Below, one piece after another: positions 15,988 through 23,452 of a stretch of 64,000 bases of DNA (its first letter is position 1; every line of letters starts with the position of its first letter). The position numbers were made by a program, and so were the translations under genes. The notes under the pieces are model-generated. The model saw only the letters and a list, made by a program, of their open reading frames with translations. It made no database searches and had not been told where the DNA came from. Source of the DNA: Chitinophaga sp. XS-30 (GTDB lineage: Bacteria; Bacteroidota; Bacteroidia; Chitinophagales; Chitinophagaceae); NCBI RefSeq assembly GCF_008086345.1, contig NZ_CP043006.1, positions 5,082,032 to 5,146,031 of the forward strand, written 5' to 3'.

Positions 15988-17232
15988 ATGGACAATATTC
16001 AAAGCATAAAGAACCGCTTCGGCATCATCGGCAACTCGCAGGCATTGAACTATGCCCTGCAGGTGGCCTCACAGGTAGCCGGTACCGATCTCACCGTACT
16101 GATATCCGGTGAAAGCGGCGTAGGTAAAGAAGTTTTTTCACAGATCATTCACGCGCTCAGCTCCCGTAAACATAATCCGTTCATTGCCGTGAACTGCGGC
16201 GCAATCCCTGAAGGGACCATCGATTCCGAACTGTTCGGCCACGAAAAAGGCTCCTTCACCGGAGCTGTGGACAGCCGCAAAGGGTACTTCGAGACCGTGA
16301 ACGGCGGCACCATTTTCCTGGACGAGATCGGAGAAATGCCGCTTGGCACCCAGGCGCGGCTGTTGCGGGTATTGGAAGCCGGTGAATACATCCGCGTAGG
16401 CTCTTCCAAAGTACAGAAAACGGACGTCCGCGTTATTGCGGCCACCAACCGCGATCTCCTGGAAAGCACCCATCAGGGTAAATTCCGGGAAGACCTGTAC
16501 TACCGGCTCAATACCGTCCCCATCCGCGTCCCTGCGCTGCGGGACCGCAAGGAAGATATACACATGCTCTTCCGCAAGTTTTGCGTTGATTTCGCGGAAC
16601 GGTACAAAACCACTTCCGTGCAACTGGATGAAGAAGCCCGCGAGATACTGATTAGCTATCCCTGGCGCGGGAACGTACGGGAACTGAAGAACATCGCGGA
16701 ACAGATCTCCGTGCTGGCCAAGGACAAGCTCATCACCGCATCGGAATTGAGACGTTTCCTCCCCGAACAACCAGCCATGAACCGCCTGCCCATGCTGGCG
16801 CCACCGCAGGCCAACGCCGGCGGCGGGGATTTCGCCAGCGAAAGGGATATTCTTTACAAGCTCTTCTTCGACATGAAAAAAGATGTTACCGAGCTGAAGA
16901 AAATGTTCTTTGAAGTGCTGCAGAACCCCTCTATCGGCCACCATAACAATAATTACCCCGATGGAGAGGTAATGCACAACTTCCCGTCTTCCGAAGCGGC
17001 CTCATCACCCAATATCATTCCGCCGCCGCAGCCATATATCCTCCAGGACAGCAACAAGATAGACCATCATGAAGAAGTGGAGGAAACACTGTCTATTGCG
17101 GACAAGGAAAAAGAACTGATCGAGAAGGCATTGAAGAAACATAAAGGTAAACGTAAAGACGCCGCCCTTGATCTCGGTATTTCGGAACGGACTTTGTATA
17201 GAAAACTGAAGGAATATAATATCAATGAGTAA
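15988..17232 (+). CDS. Sigma-54-dependent transcriptional activator without sensory domain
   Basis: 414 residues. An AAA+ domain begins almost at the N-terminus, with Walker A GESGVGKE, the sigma-54 contact loop as GSFTGA (residues 88-93, a Ser variant of GAFTGA), Walker B GGTIFLDEIGEMP and the arginine-rich sensor PWRGNVRELKNI. A linker of about 100 residues rich in Asn/Pro follows, then a Fis-type helix-turn-helix (KGKRKDAALDLGISERTLYRKLKEY). No receiver, PAS or GAF domain is present, so activity may be set by expression level or a partner. It follows miaB by 20 bases and overlaps lptE by 8, so it is co-transcribed with envelope genes. Targets are unknown. Confidence 0.92.
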   Translation: MDNIQSIKNRFGIIGNSQALNYALQVASQVAGTDLTVLISGESGVGKEVFSQIIHALSSRKHNPFIAVNCGAIPEGTIDSELFGHEKGSFTGAVDSRKGYFETVNGGTIFLDEIGEMPLGTQARLLRVLEAGEYIRVGSSKVQKTDVRVIAATNRDLLESTHQGKFREDLYYRLNTVPIRVPALRDRKEDIHMLFRKFCVDFAERYKTTSVQLDEEAREILISYPWRGNVRELKNIAEQISVLAKDKLITASELRRFLPEQPAMNRLPMLAPPQANAGGGDFASERDILYKLFFDMKKDVTELKKMFFEVLQNPSIGHHNNNYPDGEVMHNFPSSEAASSPNIIPPPQPYILQDSNKIDHHEEVEETLSIADKEKELIEKALKKHKGKRKDAALDLGISERTLYRKLKEYNINE

Positions 17233-17767
17233 AACAGGAACCCGGCAACCTATGTCCAGAATTATCGTTTGCTTTATCAGCACCAGCCTGTGGCTGTTTG
17301 CAGCAGCATGCTCCGTAAAATATTCAGCCAGCGGTGCGAGCATCGACCCGGAAGCCAAAACGGTGAATGTCCGGTTTATAGAGAACCGCGCTCCGCAGAA
17401 CAATCCGCAGCTCAGCCAGCAGCTCACGGAAAAACTGCGCCAGAAGATACTGGCACAGACGCGCCTTACACAAACCAACGATCAGAACGCCGATTATGAA
17501 TTCAAGGGTACCATTTCCGGGTACTCCATATCAAATGCTGCCGTAACGGACATTGATAAAGCCGCATCCGCGCGCCTGACCGTCACCGTCAACATTACTT
17601 TCCTGAAAAGGATAGGCGACAAAAAAGGGTTCAATAACCAGTCGTTTTCCCGTTCGGAGGATTTTAATGCCACATTGACGATCAATGAAGCTGAGCCAAG
17701 GATCCTGCCCAACATCATCACCAACCTGGCTGACGATATTTTCAACCGGGCATTCGCCAACTGGTAG
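17225..17767 (+). CDS. lptE: LptE-family LPS assembly lipoprotein
   Basis: The plug lipoprotein of the LptD translocon that places lipopolysaccharide in the outer leaflet of the outer membrane. 180 residues; a signal sequence ends in a lipobox (LFAAAC, Cys 29), followed by the Bacteroidota LptE pattern (VKYSASGASIDPEAKTVNVRFIENRAP, ADYEFKGTISGYSISN). The frame overlaps the activator gene by 8 bases. A second ATG at 17252 also leaves a good signal peptide (Cys 20), so the start is open between the two. It lies between the sigma-54 activator and the repeat protein upstream of secG. Confidence 0.88.
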   Translation: MSKTGTRQPMSRIIVCFISTSLWLFAAACSVKYSASGASIDPEAKTVNVRFIENRAPQNNPQLSQQLTEKLRQKILAQTRLTQTNDQNADYEFKGTISGYSISNAAVTDIDKAASARLTVTVNITFLKRIGDKKGFNNQSFSRSEDFNATLTINEAEPRILPNIITNLADDIFNRAFANW

Positions 17768-17808
17768 CCGCTATTTGATTTAAGTATTATTTTCATATTT
17801 TAGCACTC

Positions 17809-19575
17809 ATGACCGCCAACAGGATCATTCACCATATTTTTAACCAACCGGACCTCCGGCAAGTTGACCAGGCTGAACTGGAGCGGCTGGTGGAAACATA
17901 CCCCTATTTTGCGGCCGCCCGCCTGCTGCTGGCACAAAAGCAATATTCCGAACAGCAAGACCTTACTGCTCCCGCGATGAAAAAAGCGCAGTTGTACAGC
18001 AGTTCACCGCAACAACTTTACCAATTGCTGACCGGGCCGGTTGCAGAAGAGGGAAGTATGGCACACACACAGGCGTCAGATACGGTATCTGAAGAACTGA
18101 TCGAGGCAGCGGAAGAAGAGATCGAAGAATATGACACGCTTACCCATGAGATCGTAGAAGATGAAACGCTCGCTGAAAGGACGGAGATCGTGGAAGATCA
18201 TGTGGAAACGGAAAGCGCGTCAGTGAATACCGTATCTGAAGAACTGATCGATGCAGCGGAAGAAGAGATCGAAGAATATGACACGCTTACCCATGAGATC
18301 ATAGAAGATGAAACGCTCGCTGAAAGGACAGAGATCGTGGAAGATCCTGCAGAAACGGGAAACACGTCAGCGGAAACAGTATCTGAAGAACTGATCGATG
18401 CGGCGGAAGAAGAGATCGAAGAATATGACACGCTTACCCACGAGATCGTAGAAGATGAAACGCTCGCTGAAAGGACAGAGATCGTGGAAGATCCTGTGGA
18501 AACGGAAAGCACGTCAGCGGAAACAGTATCTGAAGAACTGATCGATGCGGCGGAAGAAGAGATTGAAGAAGAAGATAGCGCCGAAGCTCGTGACATGACC
18601 GAAGTTGCAACAGAAGATCATGAAGAAGAAGAGCAGGATGAGGTCATTGCAGTAGACTACGAACCGATAAAAGAACAGGAAGCAGCCGAACTGGCCGATG
18701 AGATCCTCGGGGAGACAAAAGACGAGATCGTTGCCGTTGATTACGAACCGATAAAAGAACAGGAAGCAACCGAACTGGCCGATGAGATCCTCGGGGAGAC
18801 AAAAGATGAGATCATTGCCGTTGATTATGAACCGATAAAACAACAGGAAGCAACCGAACTGGCCGATGAGATCCTCGGGGAGACAAAAGACGAGATCGTT
18901 GCCGTTGACTATGAACCGATAAAACAACAGGAAGCAGCTGAACTGGCGGAGGAAGAACCTCACTTCAGACCTGCTTACGAACCGGAGATCGAGGAAGAAG
19001 AGATCGTGTTGACAGCGGATACGGAGCCAGAGGGCCTGGCTGCAGCCGGCCTGACACTTCCCGGCATTGCGGAAGAAGGTGCTTCCGGTGAAAACGAAGG
19101 CCCCATCAGGATACACCCGATGGACACTCCCGCCGAAGAAACCACGCTAACCTTCCAGCCCCTTTACACAGATGATTATTTTGCCTATAAAAAGCTGAAA
19201 GAGCCGAATAACGCAGAAGCGATGAATGAAAAAGCACAGGCGGAAATGAGAAGTTTCACAGACTGGCTGCGGGAACTGAAAGATAATTTCACAGCCGGAA
19301 AAAACACCAGGAACTGGTATCAGCAACAAATGCACCGGTTATATGAAGATGAGGAACCCGAGGTATCCGAAACCGTGGAAAAAATGGCGATGGAGTCCAT
19401 TACATTCAACAACGATATCGTATCCGAAACACTGGCCGAAATCTGGGTACGCCAGCACCAGCACGCAAAAGCGATCGATATCTACCAAAAATTAAGTTTG
19501 CTTAATCCCGACAAAAACGCTTATTTTGCGCAAAAGATCAAAGCATTACAATCACTAACAGACAACAATAAATAG
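17809..19575 (+). CDS. Repeat-rich acidic protein upstream of secG
   Basis: 588 residues with no signal peptide. Residues 1-80 are a conserved-looking helical head (IIHHIFNQPDLRQVDQAELERLVETYPYFAAARLLLAQKQY). Residues ~92-254 are 49-residue acidic repeats (VSEELIDAAEEEIEEYDTL...). Residues ~277-384 are four 28-residue repeats (DEIVAVDYEPIKQQEA). The tail again looks conserved (FTDWLRELKDNF, then DIVSETLAEIWVRQHQHAKAIDIYQKLSLLNPDKNAYFAQKI, a TPR-like helix pair). The Glu-rich centre is probably disordered. Five bases separate it from secG and 41 from lptE, so a role in envelope assembly or secretion is plausible but inferred. I do not recognise a named family. Confidence 0.85.
   Translation: MTANRIIHHIFNQPDLRQVDQAELERLVETYPYFAAARLLLAQKQYSEQQDLTAPAMKKAQLYSSSPQQLYQLLTGPVAEEGSMAHTQASDTVSEELIEAAEEEIEEYDTLTHEIVEDETLAERTEIVEDHVETESASVNTVSEELIDAAEEEIEEYDTLTHEIIEDETLAERTEIVEDPAETGNTSAETVSEELIDAAEEEIEEYDTLTHEIVEDETLAERTEIVEDPVETESTSAETVSEELIDAAEEEIEEEDSAEARDMTEVATEDHEEEEQDEVIAVDYEPIKEQEAAELADEILGETKDEIVAVDYEPIKEQEATELADEILGETKDEIIAVDYEPIKQQEATELADEILGETKDEIVAVDYEPIKQQEAAELAEEEPHFRPAYEPEIEEEEIVLTADTEPEGLAAAGLTLPGIAEEGASGENEGPIRIHPMDTPAEETTLTFQPLYTDDYFAYKKLKEPNNAEAMNEKAQAEMRSFTDWLRELKDNFTAGKNTRNWYQQQMHRLYEDEEPEVSETVEKMAMESITFNNDIVSETLAEIWVRQHQHAKAIDIYQKLSLLNPDKNAYFAQKIKALQSLTDNNK
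18082..18570 (+). repeat. 147-bp (49-codon) tandem repeats inside the acidic protein
   Basis: Units begin at 18082, 18229, 18376 and 18523; three are complete and the fourth is about one third length. The copies are nearly identical at DNA level, indicating recent amplification or homogenisation. Confidence 0.93.
18637..18960 (+). repeat. 84-bp (28-codon) tandem repeats inside the acidic protein
   Basis: Units begin at 18637, 18721, 18805 and 18889, with a fixed 84-base period. The first three are complete and the last loses similarity at its 3' end. Confidence 0.93.
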
Positions 19576-19580
19576 CGAAC

Positions 19581-19946
19581 ATGTTAATTTTCTTTGGAAT
19601 ATTGATAGTAGTGGCCTGTATTTTACTGGGCTTCTTTGTGCTGGTACAAAACCCCAAAGGCGGCGGCCTGTCCGGCAGCTTCGGCGGTTTCGGCAACCAG
19701 GTGATGGGCGTGCGCCAGACCACTGACGTACTGGAAAAAGGCACCTGGGTACTGGCAGGCGTCATTGCCATTCTCTGCCTCACTTCTGCCATGTTCATTG
19801 GCGGCGGAACCGGCGGAAATCAGCAGAAAGGCACCATCGAAAAAATGGGCAGCGGTCCCGGCAGTGCAGCTCCGGCCGGCGGCGTAGCACCTTTTCAGCA
19901 AAATCAGCCCGCTCCTGCAACAGTTCCGCAGGATTCAGCCAAATAA
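19581..19946 (+). CDS. secG: Preprotein translocase subunit SecG
   Basis: A small inner-membrane subunit of the SecYEG channel. 121 residues with two membrane helices (LIFFGILIVVACILLGFFVLVQ and WVLAGVIAILCLTSAMFIG) separated by the conserved loop NPKGGGLSGSFGGFGNQVMGVRQTTDVLEKGTW. A Gln/Pro/Ala-rich tail follows, longer than in proteobacterial SecG but common in Bacteroidota. It is five bases downstream of the repeat protein and last in the miaB-to-secG run, followed by a terminator. Confidence 0.95.
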   Translation: MLIFFGILIVVACILLGFFVLVQNPKGGGLSGSFGGFGNQVMGVRQTTDVLEKGTWVLAGVIAILCLTSAMFIGGGTGGNQQKGTIEKMGSGPGSAAPAGGVAPFQQNQPAPATVPQDSAK

Positions 19947-19969
19947 TATATCAAATTATAATATTTACA

Positions 19970-19998
19970 TAAACCTCGCCGTTGAAAGCGGGGTTTTT
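19970..19998 (+). terminator. Terminator after secG
   Basis: AACCTCGC / GCGGGGTT stem (loop CGTTGAAA, one G-T pair) followed by a T-run, between secG and mltG. It overlaps a spurious upstream TTG extension of the mltG frame. Confidence 0.85.
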
Positions 19999-20035
19999 TG
20001 TTGGCCGGACGGCCGCCCTGATCATACAACATCCC

Positions 20036-21085
20036 ATGAAAAACAAAGCGAAGCATCAACGCTCCCCCTGGCTCCGAAGAATTGCCGTTGCAATAGCCTG
20101 CCTCCTCGCCGGAGGCATAGTACTGGCGGCATACCTCCTGATGGGGCCCAATACCAAACCCTTTGGCGACAAGAAATACTTTTATGTACGTACCGGCAGC
20201 AACTATAAAAGTGTGCTGGAAGGCCTTAAAGAACAAGGTATTATCAACTCCGCGGCAACCTTCAACATCGTGGCACGCAGACTGGAATACCCTTCCCGGG
20301 TGAAAGCCGGGCGATACGAGATCAAAAAAGGCATGAGCAACCTCGACATCGTACGCATACTCCGTTCCGGCAGGCAAGTCCCGGTGAGACTGGTCATTAA
20401 CAAATTGCGTACGAAGGAAGACTTCATCCGCCTCGTTTCCCGCAACCTGGAAGCCGACTCCCTCACCATGAAAGCCCTCCTGGCAGACCCCGTGTACCTC
20501 CGGCAGTTCGGACTGGATACGAATACCGCCATGAGCGCCGTCATCCCCAACACCTACGAATTCTTCTGGAATACCTCCGCCGTCAACGTCTTTGAAAAAC
20601 TGGAAGACAACTTCGAAAAATTCTGGACAGCCGAAAGAAAAGCCAAAGCAACTGCCCTGGGGCTCAGTCGCACCGAAGTGATCACCCTCGCCTCCATCGT
20701 AGAGGAAGAAACCAACCGCCACGACGAGAAGCCCGCCATGGCCAGTGTGTACCTCAACCGGCTCCGCATCGGCATGCGCCTGGGCGCCGATCCCACGGTA
20801 AAATTCGCCCTCAAGGATTTCGGGTTGAGACGTATCCGCGGCGAACACCTGGAATTCGATTCCCCCTACAACACCTACCGTTACTCCGGCCTGCCTCCAG
20901 GCCCTATCTGCACCCCTTCCATGAAATCCATAGACGCTGTGCTGACACCTGCGGACACCGAATACCTCTATTTCTGCGCAAGGCCTGATTATAGCGGGTA
21001 TCACGACTTTGCCAGCAACTACAAAGAACATATGCAGAATGCCAGGGCTTACCAGAAATGGTTGAACTCCCGTAATATCAAATAG
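20036..21085 (+). CDS. mltG: Endolytic transglycosylase MltG
   Basis: An inner-membrane lytic transglycosylase that cleaves nascent glycan strands and is proposed to terminate peptidoglycan polymerisation. 349 residues from the ATG at 20036; the frame extends to a TTG at 19982 but that codon lies inside the secG terminator. A membrane anchor (IAVAIACLLAGGIVLAAYLLMG) is followed by a LysM-like region and the YceG domain. The catalytic segment is TLASIVEEETNRHDEKPAMASVYLNRL and the signature LGADPTVKFAL and YNTYRYSGLPPGPICTPS follow. It precedes the BrkB-family gene by 35 bases. Confidence 0.94.
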   Translation: MKNKAKHQRSPWLRRIAVAIACLLAGGIVLAAYLLMGPNTKPFGDKKYFYVRTGSNYKSVLEGLKEQGIINSAATFNIVARRLEYPSRVKAGRYEIKKGMSNLDIVRILRSGRQVPVRLVINKLRTKEDFIRLVSRNLEADSLTMKALLADPVYLRQFGLDTNTAMSAVIPNTYEFFWNTSAVNVFEKLEDNFEKFWTAERKAKATALGLSRTEVITLASIVEEETNRHDEKPAMASVYLNRLRIGMRLGADPTVKFALKDFGLRRIRGEHLEFDSPYNTYRYSGLPPGPICTPSMKSIDAVLTPADTEYLYFCARPDYSGYHDFASNYKEHMQNARAYQKWLNSRNIK

Positions 21086-21120
21086 TTTGTATTTTTATGA
21101 TAACCCAATAACATCCCCGG

Positions 21121-22092
21121 ATGATCGACGTAGAAAAAATCGTACTGGAATCAAAACCTGTCAGATGGGTTATACACAAAAGCAAATCACTCGTGTTACC
21201 GGGTTTCGATGGCGCTCCCCTGTATGACGTTATCGTTTTTTTTCTGAAAGAAACCGCCAGGGAAAGCCTTGCGGAACGCGCCGCCGCCATCTCGTTCAAT
21301 TTCCTGCTGGCCATTCCCCCATTTTTCATCTTCATCCTTACCCTCGTACCGTATATTCCCCTGCAGAACGTGGAGCCAACGCTGTATGATCTTGCGGAAA
21401 CACTCACGCCGAACTACAGCAGTTATATTGTCGTGCGGGATATGATACATGACTTCCTGTACACTCAACGCAATACCCTGCTGTCCTTCGCCTTCATTCT
21501 CAGTTTCTACTACTCCTCAAACGGAGTTATGGGCATGCTGACATCATTCGACAAGCTGCTGCCCGGCTTCAAGCAGCGCACCTGGTGGCAAGCCAGGCTT
21601 ACCGCATTGAAGCTCACCATCTTCCTGGTATTATTGCTGCTGGCCACCGTTGTGCTCATCATCATGCAGGGGCAAATACTGGAATTTGTGCTCCGGGAAA
21701 TCGGCATCCGCAACTCCTTCACGCAGTTCGTGATCGGCGCTATCAGATGGCTGCTGATCATGCTGCTGTTCTTTGCCATTATATCCGTTGTGTACCGCTT
21801 TGGCCCGGCCACCAAAAAGAAATGGAAATTCATCTCCGCCGGTTCTACATTTGCCACGATATCGATGATCATCGTTACCCTGGGCTTCTCTTTCTGGGTC
21901 ACCAACTTTGCCCAGTACAACCAGATCTACGGGTCCATCGGAACGATATTGGTGATCATGCTCGTCGTGTACTTCAATTCCTTCATCCTGCTCATCGGAT
22001 TTGAGTTGAATACCAGCATTACCACGCTGAAAGAGATCGCCGCGGAGCGTGAAACAGCTGAAAAAGAGCCTGAGTTACAAGGCCTTTCGTAA
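21121..22092 (+). CDS. YihY/BrkB-family inner-membrane protein
   Basis: 323 residues with about six membrane helices, including AAAISFNFLLAIPPFFIFILTLV, TLLSFAFILSFYYSSNGVMGML, LKLTIFLVLLLLATVVLIIM, AIRWLLIMLLFFAIISVVY and TILVIMLVVYFNSFILLIGFEL. The sequence AERAAAISFNFLLAIPPF and the closing FELN segment are typical of the YihY/BrkB (UPF0761) family. Once linked to RNase BN and serum resistance, it has no secure biochemical function; recent work on AsmA/TamB-type lipid transport makes a phospholipid-handling role possible, which is inference here. It probably shares a transcript with mltG. Confidence 0.9.
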   Translation: MIDVEKIVLESKPVRWVIHKSKSLVLPGFDGAPLYDVIVFFLKETARESLAERAAAISFNFLLAIPPFFIFILTLVPYIPLQNVEPTLYDLAETLTPNYSSYIVVRDMIHDFLYTQRNTLLSFAFILSFYYSSNGVMGMLTSFDKLLPGFKQRTWWQARLTALKLTIFLVLLLLATVVLIIMQGQILEFVLREIGIRNSFTQFVIGAIRWLLIMLLFFAIISVVYRFGPATKKKWKFISAGSTFATISMIIVTLGFSFWVTNFAQYNQIYGSIGTILVIMLVVYFNSFILLIGFELNTSITTLKEIAAERETAEKEPELQGLS

Positions 22093-22310
22093 GAAATTCC
22101 CCACGAGCGGTAAAATGTGTTGTACGGTTTTAAAAAACGTTTGAAATACCTTAATTTCATATCGACTGTAAACTGAAAACTGAGCCTATGAAACCAGGGC
22201 ATTGGCCATTTTCCTGCGTAAGGCAATAGTGCTGTTTCATAAAACATAAAAATGCCGGAGAAAATATGCTTGTCGCTTCATCCGGCCATTTGAAAATCAA
22301 ACTAAAGCAG

Positions 22311-22913
22311 ATGAAAAAGCAATTTGTTTTGTTACTCGCAGCTGCGTTCTGGCTGACCGCCTTCCGGTCTCCCTACGCACTTGAAGTAGGCGCCAGGTTG
22401 CCGAAAGCCGACATCAAAATGAAAGATGTGTCCGGCAAAGAAGTTTCCCTGAATGACGCCAAAAAGACCAACGGCCTGCTGGTGATGTTCAGTTGCAACA
22501 CCTGCCCGTATGTAGCCCGCAACCAGGCCCGTACCCGCGAGATATGCCAGTACGCGCTGAAAAACAATATCGGCGTGATCCTTATCAATTCCAATGAAGC
22601 GGAACGCAACGGCGGAGATTCCTATGAAGCCATGCAACGCTATGCCAAAGACCAGAGTTATAGCTGGTACTATGTGGTAGACAAAAATAACGCGGTGGCT
22701 GATGCATTCTCTGCAGACCGTACACCGGAGTGTTACCTGTTCGATAAAAATGCCGTACTGATATATAAAGGCGCGATCGATGACAACCCAGGCAATGAAG
22801 CCGGCGTAAAGCAGCAATACCTTCTGAATGCTATCAACGCGGCAGTAGCCGGGAAAAAAGTGGAAGTAACATCCACGGCATCAGTAGGATGCGGGATCAA
22901 ACGAAAGATGTGA
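22311..22913 (+). CDS. Secreted thioredoxin-like (redoxin) protein
   Basis: 200 residues from the ATG at 22311; a 15-codon extension to 22266 lacks signal-peptide character and is rejected. A signal peptide (MKKQFVLLLAAAFWLTAFRSPYALE) leads into an AhpC/TSA-type redoxin fold (VGARLPKADIKMKDVSGKEVSL), with the redox pair in MFSCNTCPYVARNQ (CxxC) and RTPECYLFDKN. The C-terminal SVGCGIKRK is a recurring feature of this Bacteroidota group. It probably acts in periplasmic thiol redox chemistry with an unknown partner. It is monocistronic with a hairpin terminator after the stop. A 218-base AT-rich leader precedes it in which I found no exact -7 box. Confidence 0.87.
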   Translation: MKKQFVLLLAAAFWLTAFRSPYALEVGARLPKADIKMKDVSGKEVSLNDAKKTNGLLVMFSCNTCPYVARNQARTREICQYALKNNIGVILINSNEAERNGGDSYEAMQRYAKDQSYSWYYVVDKNNAVADAFSADRTPECYLFDKNAVLIYKGAIDDNPGNEAGVKQQYLLNAINAAVAGKKVEVTSTASVGCGIKRKM

Positions 22914-22940
22914 TAAAATTTCGCAGTATATAATTGCACA

Positions 22941-22974
22941 GGGTCGTACCATCACCGGTACGGCCCTTTCTTTT
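22941..22974 (+). terminator. Terminator after the redoxin gene
   Basis: GGGTCGTACC / GGTACGGCCC (10 pairs, one G-T) followed by TTTCTTTT. Confidence 0.85.
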
Positions 22975-23035
22975 GCCGTTCCGGTCGCCTCTCCCTGTTA
23001 ATGAAAACGTCAAAAGCCGTATTATTGCTTCTGTT

Positions 23036-23446
23036 ATGGTAGAAGAAAGCGATGTACGTATAGGCAATTTGGTCTGGTATTATGATTATAATATGATGGA
23101 GACCGTATTCCGGGTTGAAGGTATCCTGGAGGGATATGTGTACAACACCGGGCTGCCCAAAAGCAAATTACCGCTCTCAAAAGTCCATCCCGTAGCGCTG
23201 GAAACGGATCACCTGGAGAAATTCGGGTTTCTGCCGGGGGATGCGGAATATGGGGAGGATGTGCATACTTATTCCTTCAAGTATAATCATAAGGACAGCA
23301 TCTACATCCGTGATACCGGAGCATCTTTTCAGCCGCTGGCGCAGTCAGCCGACGGGTTTGTGGCGTATGGACGGCCGATCGTGCATCTTCATCAGTTGCA
23401 GAATCTGTTTTATGATCTGACGCGGGAGGAAGGGTTTGTGGGGTGA
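23036..23446 (+). CDS. Small conserved Bacteroidota hypothetical protein
   Basis: 136 residues starting MVEESDVRIGNLVWYYD; the frame is open to 22934, but the extra residues lie in the preceding terminator and are Pro-rich and unlike the family. The pattern RIGNLV ... GFLPGDAEYG ... FQPLA ... PIVHLHQLQNLFYDLTREE is common to a widespread group of small Bacteroidota proteins, many on mobile or phage-derived DNA, with no known function. The motif HxLQNLFYxLTxEE is its most conserved part. It is convergent with the M14 peptidase, seven bases from that gene's stop. Confidence 0.75.
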   Translation: MVEESDVRIGNLVWYYDYNMMETVFRVEGILEGYVYNTGLPKSKLPLSKVHPVALETDHLEKFGFLPGDAEYGEDVHTYSFKYNHKDSIYIRDTGASFQPLAQSADGFVAYGRPIVHLHQLQNLFYDLTREEGFVG

Positions 23447-23452
23447 TTACCC

